Assembly (NCBI RefSeq): GCF_015864945.1
Contig: NZ_JADYWF010000001.1
Location: 682,378 to 746,377 of the forward strand
DNA length: 64,000 nt
Source: Salinibacterium sp. NG253
GTDB lineage: Bacteria; Actinomycetota; Actinomycetes; Actinomycetales; Microbacteriaceae
Direction of reading: 5' to 3'
Shown here: one piece after another, positions 47,600 through 53,975 of the stretch
How positions within the stretch are numbered: position 1 is the first letter of the stretch
How the letters are laid out: every line of letters begins with the position of its first letter
The notes under the pieces: generated by a model
What the model was told of the DNA's origin: nothing
The model's input: only the letters and a program-made list of their open reading frames with translations
The model's database searches: none
Made by a program: the position numbers and the translations under genes

Positions 47600-48319
47600 C
47601 TAACTGTTGTTGCCGAGGAAGAGGCGTTGCGCCGAGCGCCCCATCACGTCCTCGAGCGCAGATTCATCTAGCCCAGCCAACTGCACTTTGAGCTGTTCCA
47701 CTTTTGGTTCGTGCCACGGACCGTCTGAACCATAGAGCACTCGGTTCGAGCCGACTTTGTTCACCGCTTCGAGAATTTTTACACTCATGGGCATGCCACT
47801 AGTTTCCAGCCACACATTGGGGTGCCGTTCAGCGACTTTGATCGAAGCGTCGATATAGATGACGTTGCCGTGGCCCATGTGCCCGAGAATTATTTTCGCT
47901 TCCTCGTAGCGCTCAATAAGTTCCTCGATACTCCAGGGCAACGAGAAAATCGGATGTCCACAGTGAATGAGCGCGGGAAGGTCGTGTTCAATCAACACTT
48001 CGATAATCGGCCAGACCATGGGGTCGTCCGGGTGAAAACCGTCCATCAATGGATGCAGCTTGACTCCCCGAAATTTCGGATCGGCAAGGTAGTCACGAAG
48101 CTCGGGTACCGGATCGCCCATTTTGGGGTTTGCCCAGTACAGGCCGTATGCCCCAGGAATGTCCTGGATAACTCGCTGCACCATGGCGTTGTCTTGATGA
48201 AAAACCATGGCGGTCTCGATATCGTTCTTCGCCATGTACTCGGCTAGCCCGTCTTCATCGAGACTCACCCCGAAGGTGGGAAAGTCGCCGACGTGCATGT
48301 GTGCGTCTGTGATTTTCAT
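47600..48319 (-). CDS. amidohydrolase-2 family protein, role in the pathway unknown
   Basis: 239 residues, a TIM-barrel metal-dependent hydrolase or decarboxylase (PF04909 type): N-terminal TDAHMHVGDFPTFG with the H-x-H pair, FRGVKLHPLMDGFHPDDPMV, PALIHCGHPIFSLPW, KIILGHMGHGN and a final LYGSDGPWHEPKVEQL with the metal aspartate. The family includes decarboxylases (ACMSD) and lactone or amide hydrolases. The classical vitamin B6 pathway has no such enzyme. It is the last gene of the seven-gene operon that starts with the ring-opening oxygenase. Confidence 0.83.
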   Translation of the reverse strand: MKITDAHMHVGDFPTFGVSLDEDGLAEYMAKNDIETAMVFHQDNAMVQRVIQDIPGAYGLYWANPKMGDPVPELRDYLADPKFRGVKLHPLMDGFHPDDPMVWPIIEVLIEHDLPALIHCGHPIFSLPWSIEELIERYEEAKIILGHMGHGNVIYIDASIKVAERHPNVWLETSGMPMSVKILEAVNKVGSNRVLYGSDGPWHEPKVEQLKVQLAGLDESALEDVMGRSAQRLFLGNNS

Positions 48320-48330
48320 CCGCGCCCTCG

Positions 48331-48789
48331 CTATTCCTGCGTGAACAAACCGACTGTGCGCGCTTGCTCGATGATCGAGTCGGCATACTCTGCGAGAAAC
48401 TCTTCGCGCGAGGGGGTTCCCTCGACAGGCTTGCTCAGCGCGTAGAGAGAGAAGTAGTAGTGGTGCACGCCATGTCCAGCCGGCGGCTGGGGTCCGTACC
48501 AGGCGGCTTGACCGGTTCCGTTTGGCGCTCCGCGCACCCCTTCGGCGTCGAGATCGAGCGCTGTAGCGGTGGCGGGAATGCCATAGACCACCCAGTGGGT
48601 GAATCCGTGGGGAAGCGGCGCATCCGGGTCGTTGCAGATGAGCGCGAATTCGACGGTGCCCTCGGGCGCTCCTTCAATTTCGATGCGAGGCACGGCGCTG
48701 CCGCCGTCAGCAGTGAACTGGGTGGGAATGGTCTCGAGCGCACCGAAGTCGGGGCTTGAAACAGCTAGTTTGTCGATGAAGAGGGGCAC
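48331..48789 (-). CDS. YbhB/YbcL-type PEBP protein
   Basis: 152 residues of the phosphatidylethanolamine-binding-protein fold: IPTQFTADGGSAVPRIEIEG, then EFALICNDPDAPLPHGFTHW with the DPDAP ligand-pocket motif, VVYGIPATATAL, and the TGQAAWYGPQPPAGHGVHHY signature (GPxPPxGHGxH). Bacterial members are of unknown function. It lies between the hydrolase (12-base gap) and amidohydrolase (12-base gap) in the oxygenase operon, so a role with a ring-derived acid is possible. Confidence 0.87.
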   Translation of the reverse strand: MPLFIDKLAVSSPDFGALETIPTQFTADGGSAVPRIEIEGAPEGTVEFALICNDPDAPLPHGFTHWVVYGIPATATALDLDAEGVRGAPNGTGQAAWYGPQPPAGHGVHHYYFSLYALSKPVEGTPSREEFLAEYADSIIEQARTVGLFTQE

Positions 48790-48800
48790 GATGGGTCCTT

Positions 48801-49646
48801 TCAGGGGATGAATCCGAGCGCGTGATCGAGCTCGGCAGTTACAACGTCGGGAAATTCTTCAGGAACGTAATGATCTGCGCCGTCCACGATGACCCAGCGG
48901 TCGGCGGGACGATCCGCGATCGCCAGCTGCCACGCTGTGTCGCTCACGATGCGGCTGGCTGGACCGCGCACGTGAGTCATCGGGGCGCCAACGGCACGAA
49001 ACTCGTCAGCCCACGACGTGCGAAAACCTTCGATGAGTTGCCGCATTGCATGAGGGTCAGCACACGGCAAAAGGGTTCCGTCGTCTTGTGGCCGATAACC
49101 CCACAGGGCTCGTCGTTCCACGGCACTGCGCATAATTGCGGGATATCGTTCGCGCAGATAGAGCTCTATCTCGTCACGGGAGGAGAAAGAGCGGTAGCCT
49201 CCCGCAACCCTCTCTTGCAGCTCGTCTATGACTGCGGACTCGACATACGGCGTGTAATCGACCACGACGACGCCCGATACACGCTCCGGATACAGCGCAG
49301 CAGTGACCCACGCATTGCGGCCGCCTAAAGAATGACCGGCGATGATCGCGCGGTCAATCTTGAGGGCGTCCAGCAGCATGATCACGTCGTCAGCAAAGTC
49401 TCGAGCGGAGTATCCGTGTTCCGGCTTGTCGCTTCGTCCGTGTCCGCGTTGATCGAGCGCAATCACGGTCGCATGGTCTGCAAGCGCTTCGGAGATGGGC
49501 TCCCACACCGCGTGGGTTGCGGAGGTGCCGTGAAGCAGCACCACCGCAGGCCCAGTCCCCCGCATCCGGAATGCAATATCGACTTCAGCTCCGCGTGTTC
49601 GCAGGAGGCCGCCATCGAGCGGTTCGATCTCGACGACGGGAGGCAT
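48801..49646 (-). CDS. (E)-2-(acetamidomethylene)succinate hydrolase
   Basis: Predicted last step: hydrolysis of acetamidomethylene-succinate to succinate semialdehyde, acetate, ammonia and CO2. 281 residues, alpha/beta hydrolase: VVLLHGTSATHAVWEPISEA, ALDQRGHGRSDKPEHGYSA, nucleophile elbow IIAGHSLGGRNA (Ser106), acid in VVVDYTPYVES (Asp130), and histidine His259 in VDGADHYVPEEFP. Ser106 and Asp130 carry the numbers I remember for the M. loti enzyme, whose length (about 278) also fits. Its ATG shares one base with the stop of the FHMPC dehydrogenase gene (TAATG). Confidence 0.83.
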   Translation of the reverse strand: MPPVVEIEPLDGGLLRTRGAEVDIAFRMRGTGPAVVLLHGTSATHAVWEPISEALADHATVIALDQRGHGRSDKPEHGYSARDFADDVIMLLDALKIDRAIIAGHSLGGRNAWVTAALYPERVSGVVVVDYTPYVESAVIDELQERVAGGYRSFSSRDEIELYLRERYPAIMRSAVERRALWGYRPQDDGTLLPCADPHAMRQLIEGFRTSWADEFRAVGAPMTHVRGPASRIVSDTAWQLAIADRPADRWVIVDGADHYVPEEFPDVVTAELDHALGFIP

Positions 49647-50581
49647 TACACGTTGGGGATCGACGAAAGTGTCTTGCGTGCAGCGATAAGACCGGTCACG
49701 ATCTCCTTGCGCTTGGCGTCTACATCGCCCTCGCCGTACTCGTACATTCCACCGTTGGACTTGAAGCCAAGTTTTCCCTCGGCGATTTTGTCCTTGATGA
49801 ACTGCGGGGTGTCAGTGCTGACGTCGAGCTCCTTGTTGAGGTACCCCGAAACGGCCTGGTAAATGTCGAGTCCGGCCATGTCAAGAAGGCGTGTCGGGCC
49901 TACGACGGAAAGCTTGTAGCCGATTCCCCACTTCACACAGGCGTCGAGCCCTTCCGGAGTAACAATTCCCTCTTCGAGCAGAGCCATGCACTCACGGAGG
50001 ATCGCATAGAGAACGCGGTTCTCCACGAATCCGGGAATCTCCTTTTCGACAACCGGCACATAGTTGAACGCCTTGACGATGCCTACCAGTTTTTCTACGA
50101 GTACCTCGTCCGTGGCCTTGCCCGGAATGATTTCAATCATCGGGATGAGGTGCGGTGGGTTCGACCAGTGCATACCGATGAAGCGGCCAGGGACCGTCAT
50201 CGTCGCGGCCATCGTCGTAATGGGGATTCCCGAGGTGTTGGTTGCGATGATGACACCATCGCCAACGCGAGCCTCGATGTCAGCAAGAACCTTCTGCTTA
50301 AGTTCGAGCTTCTCCGGCACCGCTTCAATAACGAGTTCAGTGTCGGCAAGAGCAACGTCTAGATCCGTACCGAAACTGACCGATCCACCGTCGACGAGCG
50401 GAGAATCAACGGCTGCGAGGACGTTGGAAACCACCCCGTAGGCCGCTTCGGCGTTCGCGATTGCGGCATCAGAGATGTCGTAAAGGCGCACGGTTGCACC
50501 AGCGCGAGCGAGGGTGGCTGCGATGCCAGGGCCCATGGTGCCCGAGCCGATGACGGTGACGATACTGGGAAGACTACTCAT
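49646..50581 (-). CDS. 5-formyl-3-hydroxy-2-methylpyridine-4-carboxylate 5-dehydrogenase
   Basis: Predicted to oxidise FHMPC to 3-hydroxy-2-methylpyridine-4,5-dicarboxylate with NAD+. 311 residues, 3-hydroxyacyl-CoA-dehydrogenase-like: cofactor motif VTVIGSGTMGPGIAATLARA, IEAVPEKLELKQKVLADIE, ATNTSGIPIT, active-site GMHWSNPPHLIPMIEIIPG, GFVENRVLYAILRECMALLE and CVKWGIGYKLSVVGPTRLLD then MAGLDIYQAVSGYL. The HWSNPPHLIPMIE, CV-WGIGYK and LLDMAGLDIY blocks match the rhizobial enzyme as remembered, not CoA enzymes. The rhizobial enzyme is reported as a dismutase able to interconvert FHMPC and 4-pyridoxate, relevant to the missing step. ATG 50581 follows AAAGAGAG. Confidence 0.85.
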   Translation of the reverse strand: MSSLPSIVTVIGSGTMGPGIAATLARAGATVRLYDISDAAIANAEAAYGVVSNVLAAVDSPLVDGGSVSFGTDLDVALADTELVIEAVPEKLELKQKVLADIEARVGDGVIIATNTSGIPITTMAATMTVPGRFIGMHWSNPPHLIPMIEIIPGKATDEVLVEKLVGIVKAFNYVPVVEKEIPGFVENRVLYAILRECMALLEEGIVTPEGLDACVKWGIGYKLSVVGPTRLLDMAGLDIYQAVSGYLNKELDVSTDTPQFIKDKIAEGKLGFKSNGGMYEYGEGDVDAKRKEIVTGLIAARKTLSSIPNV

Positions 50582-50652
50582 TTGCGTGCTCTCTTTCACA
50601 AGATTGGACTCGGTGTGTGTAGCTGGTTGATGTGGGTAGTTGGTGCGCGAAC

Positions 50653-51432
50653 TTAGATTGCTGGCGGAAGAGCGATGGGAGAGATGCCAATTCCGAAAGC
50701 AGTCTCCACTCGCTCAAGCCGCCGGTTGAAGAAGGTCCAATAGTTGTGCTGGGCCTTCGCGGGATAAATCCGGTCGAACTTCTCTTTCGTTTCTTCAGCA
50801 TCAGGCTCGATAGGCACAAAGCCTGACGACTTCAGGTCTACTTGGAAACGGGCTGCCTTCTCGAGAAAGATGCCCGTCAGCGTCACTTCGGCCACGGTCC
50901 GGCCGACGAAGGCGATGCCGTGGTTTGCCAAAAGCAGCGCCTGAGCGTTGCCCAACTTCGCCGCTGAGGCAACTCCCAATGGCACCGTTGTGATGATGTG
51001 GCTTGTGTCCGTAAAGCGCGGCACACCTTCATAGGCGAACCACACTCCGTGGTTGTTATACGGCTTAAGCGTTTCTTCGGATGCCGCAAGAAGCGTGGAG
51101 AAATGTGCGTGTGAGTGCCCCACGAAGTTGACCTCAGGGCGCGCTTTCATGATCTCGGCGTGGAGCGGCCACTCCAGGTGGCGCAGGCCTGTGCCCTCCA
51201 ACACATTTCCATCGAAGTCGATGAGGATGAAATCATCTGCTTCGACTTCACTCAATGCGAGGTTTCCGCGTTTGAGCCAGAGGCCTCGGCCAAAGGGGTC
51301 TCGGTACGAAAGATGCCCCATCGACATATCGCCGTGGCCTTCGAGCTCCAAGATGCGGTGGGCACGAGCGACGTCGGCGAGAACGCTCGCAATCGACTGG
51401 TCCTCGTAGTACTGCGTGTGCGAGTAGGTCAC
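50653..51432 (-). CDS. 3-hydroxy-2-methylpyridine-4,5-dicarboxylate 4-decarboxylase
   Basis: Predicted to remove the 4-carboxylate, giving 3-hydroxy-2-methylpyridine-5-carboxylate. 259 residues, class II aldolase fold with a divalent metal site: GHGDMSMGHLSYRDP near residue 35, WPLHAEIMKARPEVNFVGHS with HSHAH (His106, His108, His110), and LLLANHGIAFVGRTV (His171). Class II aldolases with this layout include fuculose-1-phosphate aldolase and the rhizobial HMPDC decarboxylase. Context, next to the FHMPC dehydrogenase and MHPCO genes, decides for the latter. A C-terminal extension of about 25 residues (HNYWTFFNRRLERVE) may be specific. Confidence 0.8.
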   Translation of the reverse strand: MTYSHTQYYEDQSIASVLADVARAHRILELEGHGDMSMGHLSYRDPFGRGLWLKRGNLALSEVEADDFILIDFDGNVLEGTGLRHLEWPLHAEIMKARPEVNFVGHSHAHFSTLLAASEETLKPYNNHGVWFAYEGVPRFTDTSHIITTVPLGVASAAKLGNAQALLLANHGIAFVGRTVAEVTLTGIFLEKAARFQVDLKSSGFVPIEPDAEETKEKFDRIYPAKAQHNYWTFFNRRLERVETAFGIGISPIALPPAI

Positions 51433-51461
51433 GGTTGCTCCTCAGGTATTCCGTTACTTCA

Positions 51462-52043
51462 CTAAATACGGGCTAGAACTTCATCGACAGTCATGCCACC
51501 AACACGGGCGTTGAGACGCCCACCGGTAGCGACAGCAGCGATGATGACAAGTTCGTCGGGACGCGGCGCATCCGGCAGTGAGATGGTCATCGCATCGTAG
51601 TGCGACCGCACATAGACCTCGTCCTTGTACGCCAAGGGGATGTCAATTGACGTACCGGCAGCAGCCGATTTGGTCGCGGACGAGATCCACGCTTTGCCGC
51701 CGCCAATAGCATCACGCAACGCATTGCCGAATGTCGTCGTCACACAGGCAACAACATGCTCTTGTTCTCCGTTGAGACCGGCGAGCCCTCCTTTGCCATA
51801 GCTTTCGGCTGGACGTCCGCCCAGCAGGGCGAGAGCACGAGCGCCAAGCTCGGTACCGATGCTTGCGCTGGGGTTAGTCAGCGGAGAAAGGTCCTCGACC
51901 CATTGGCCGGCAAATGGATTGGCAATGACCACAGCAACCGCTGCCTTGATTAGAGGTAGCTGCGGTGCTGGGCCGCGATCATGGGCAGTCTCCTGCACGA
52001 ACGAGTGCCAAGCGCGAACGTTGTAGAAGGGATCAATAGTCAT
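51462..52043 (-). CDS. DUF1185 (amino acid synthesis family) protein
   Basis: 193 residues of the family named amino acid synthesis (PF06684): KAAVAVVIANPFAGQWVEDL, ASIGTELGARALALLG, SYGKGGLAGLNGEQEHVVAC, FGNALRDAIGGGKAWISSAT and VYVRSHYDAMTISLPDAPRP. No reaction is established that I know of, in spite of the name. It lies 2 bases downstream of the oxygenase gene and 29 bases upstream of the decarboxylase gene, so it is embedded in the core of the ring-degradation operon. Confidence 0.85.
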   Translation of the reverse strand: MTIDPFYNVRAWHSFVQETAHDRGPAPQLPLIKAAVAVVIANPFAGQWVEDLSPLTNPSASIGTELGARALALLGGRPAESYGKGGLAGLNGEQEHVVACVTTTFGNALRDAIGGGKAWISSATKSAAAGTSIDIPLAYKDEVYVRSHYDAMTISLPDAPRPDELVIIAAVATGGRLNARVGGMTVDEVLARI

Positions 52044-52045
52044 GA

Positions 52046-53185
52046 TTATGCTTTCACTTCGTGTCGGTGGGGATCGGTCGGATTGTAGAGCGCTGCTTCA
52101 ACACTTTCGCCAACAAACTGATTTCCGTTGGCCATCTCGCGTGAGTCCGCGTACCACTGGGACCGGTCTTGAACTCGATCGGTGAACGGCCGTTCAAGGC
52201 GCTCCCACTCCGTGAGAGCATCCGCCATCTCCGATTCGCCGGCGGCGGTCGCCGCGACCGCTAGCGTCCACGCATTTTGCATAGCGGAGCCAGCACCTTG
52301 GGCGAGAGCAGGGCACATTGCGTGTGCGGCGTCACCGATAAGAGCGACCTTGCCTTCGGTCCAGTGTTCGAGGCGTGTGGTTTGGTACCCGTAGTACTTG
52401 CCCGGCGTCTTGGCGGCATCCTCAAGCACTGGCGCAAGCTGCGGGAAAATCGAAACCCAGAGATCAAGATCGATTGGTACTCGGGATCCGTCGGCATCCG
52501 CGGATGGTGACATCAACGCGATGTACAGCTCGTCGTCGTTCGCCGGGGTGTACAGAACTCGGAGAACTCGCGGGTCAAGGTTCCAGAAGTCGATGACGTT
52601 GTCCCAATTGGTATCAGGTTCCAACGCCTGCAGTTCGGACTTGTGCCGAGGAACGAGGAATCTCGTAATCCCGTCGCGCGAACGCTCCCGCTTAAGAGGA
52701 ACTCCGAGAGAGTCCCGCACGGCAGAGCTCACACCGTCTGCTCCCACGATGAGATCAGCGTCAGCAGTGGAACCATCGGCCAGGGTGATGCGACCTTCCG
52801 GAGTGGCTGAAACCACTTCAGAGCCGACAAGGATCTCGACCCCCGCTTCCCGAGCCGCGACCAGAAGTGTGTCGTAGAGATGCGGTCGAGTCAGTGTGCG
52901 CCAGCGGATGCCGTCAAGAGTCTCCTGTGACTGCATCACGTTGTTCATGCGCGTTTCATACGCCGGAGGTGTCATCGACTTCGACATCAAGTCGGGCATT
53001 GCCCCGATCTTGTCGAGAACTTGAAGGCTGTTGTTCCACAGCACGATGCCGGCGCCTTCGGTGCGGAATTCTGGAGCACGCTCATGCAAGCGGACACTCC
53101 ACCCCATGCGTGCGAGCGCCGTCGCCGCGGTCAAACCCGCGAATCCGCCTCCGGATACTTCGGCGTGGCGTCGACTCTCTGACAT
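52046..53185 (-). CDS. 2-methyl-3-hydroxypyridine-5-carboxylate oxygenase (MHPCO)
   Basis: Predicted ring-opening step: MHPC plus O2 plus NAD(P)H to (E)-2-(acetamidomethylene)succinate. 379 residues, class A flavoprotein monooxygenase: N-terminal AEVSGGGFAGLTAATALARM, GAGIVLWNNSLQVLDKIGAM, ADLIVGADGVSSAVRDSLGV, IDFWNLDPRVLRVLYTP and the second FAD motif KVALIGDAAHAMCPALAQGA. WNNSLQVL, RVLRVLY, PIDLDLWV and CPALAQGAG match the M. loti enzyme as remembered, and the length of 379 equals it. ATG 53185 follows AAGGA by seven bases. It leads a leftward operon of seven genes. Confidence 0.88.
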   Translation of the reverse strand: MSESRRHAEVSGGGFAGLTAATALARMGWSVRLHERAPEFRTEGAGIVLWNNSLQVLDKIGAMPDLMSKSMTPPAYETRMNNVMQSQETLDGIRWRTLTRPHLYDTLLVAAREAGVEILVGSEVVSATPEGRITLADGSTADADLIVGADGVSSAVRDSLGVPLKRERSRDGITRFLVPRHKSELQALEPDTNWDNVIDFWNLDPRVLRVLYTPANDDELYIALMSPSADADGSRVPIDLDLWVSIFPQLAPVLEDAAKTPGKYYGYQTTRLEHWTEGKVALIGDAAHAMCPALAQGAGSAMQNAWTLAVAATAAGESEMADALTEWERLERPFTDRVQDRSQWYADSREMANGNQFVGESVEAALYNPTDPHRHEVKA

Positions 53186-53201
53186 CAGATTTCCTTCTTC
53201 C

Positions 53202-53217
53202 TGTGGATTCATCCACA
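53202..53217. promoter_or_regulatory. perfect inverted repeat in the MHPCO leader
   Basis: TGTGGAT at 53202-53208 and ATCCACA at 53211-53217, two bases between. It lies 17 bases upstream of the oxygenase start codon, just before the ribosome-binding site. It could be an operator for a second regulator or an mRNA hairpin that affects translation. Confidence 0.5.
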
Positions 53218-53225
53218 CGACATAA

Positions 53226-53263
53226 TTCTCACGATTTGAGGATCAGTTCTCGCAATAGTAGAG
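53226..53263. promoter_or_regulatory. two TTCTC-type sites upstream of the oxygenase operon
   Basis: TTCTCACGATTTGAG at 53226-53240 and TTCTCGCAATAGTAGAGA at 53247-53264 lie exactly 21 bases apart, two turns of the helix. They match the elements at the lactonase promoter (44402) and importer promoter (43729, 43766). CTCACGATTTGAG and TCTCGCAATAGTAGAGA are each partly palindromic. They lie 41 and 62 bases upstream of the start codon, so within or near the promoter. Confidence 0.6.
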
Positions 53264-53376
53264 ATTCTGACATCTCAGCACTCGCCTCCGCAAGCGATCG
53301 GGCGAATTCCCGCGACCTTTAACCTCCCCGCAACACAAGCGACTTCGTGGGGTCGAGGCACATCCCACCGGAGCGG

Positions 53377-53404
53377 TTGACCGGGCGAAACGGCCCGGTA
53401 TCCT
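53377..53404 (+). promoter_or_regulatory. promoter of the CMD-fold gene with a palindrome in the spacer
   Basis: -35 TTGACC at 53377-53382, 16 bases, -10 TATCCT at 53399-53404. The spacer is occupied by a perfect inverted repeat: ACCGGGC (53380-53386), GAAACG, GCCCGGT (53393-53399). This position is typical for a repressor or MerR-type activator site. It does not resemble the TTCTCAC elements. Confidence 0.55.
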
Positions 53405-53457
53405 CTATCGTCAAGCCAACAGAACGCTCTGGAACCAACAGCGAGGGAACACATTCG

Positions 53458-53850
53458 ATGACTACTGAGGCGCAGAAATACATCAATGACATGGCCAGCA
53501 AGCGGGGCTACGTGCTCGATTATCACAAGGTGCTTGCGCAGCACGACTTCCCTGTTATGCAGGCCGCTAACCATGTTGTGGCCGCTGCTTACCTCGATCA
53601 GCGGACACTTGACCGCACGACAAAAGAGCTGCTTTTCATTCTGAGCTTGACAGTGATGCGCGCGCCCAAAGCCCACATCCAGAGCCACATCAAGGTGGCC
53701 CTCGAACTCGGCCTCTCCGCAACAGAAATACTCGAAGCGATCGAAATTGCTCTGCCTGAAGCCGGCATCGTCGCGTTCCAAGGCGGCGTTGAAGCGTGGA
53801 GTGAAGTGGTGGGGGCCGAAGGACTCGAGCCAGACATTACCGAGGACTAG
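53458..53850 (+). CDS. carboxymuconolactone decarboxylase family protein
   Basis: 130 residues, all helical, CMD fold: RGYVLDYHKVLAQHDFPVMQ, LDRTTKELLFILSLTVMRAP, KAHIQSHIKVALELGLSATE and EILEAIEIALPEAGIVAFQG. The Cx(2)C pair of AhpD-type peroxidases is absent, so it is nearer to the decarboxylase-type members. Its substrate is unknown. It reads rightward, divergent from the oxygenase operon with 272 bases between, and has its own promoter with a palindrome. I count it as the right-hand member of the vitamin B6 locus, with less certainty than the others. Confidence 0.83.
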   Translation: MTTEAQKYINDMASKRGYVLDYHKVLAQHDFPVMQAANHVVAAAYLDQRTLDRTTKELLFILSLTVMRAPKAHIQSHIKVALELGLSATEILEAIEIALPEAGIVAFQGGVEAWSEVVGAEGLEPDITED

Positions 53851-53906
53851 CGGCCATTCGTTGCGCTCAACACGGCCCACCGCCGCACAGCGCGTGAACG
53901 ACGAAA

Positions 53907-53953
53907 GCCCTAGCCGAGCCCGAGCGCATAGCGCCTGCGGGCTCGACTAGGGC
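53907..53953. terminator. bidirectional terminator between the CMD-fold and MMPL genes
   Basis: Arms GCCCTAG-C-CGAGCCCG (53907-53922) and CGGGCTCG-A-CTAGGGC (53938-53953) pair over 15 of 16 positions; the 15-base loop itself holds GCGC-ATA-GCGC. It lies between two convergent genes, 57 bases after one stop and 23 before the other. Confidence 0.85.
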
Positions 53954-53975
53954 GAGCATCCGAGTGGTGCGTCGA

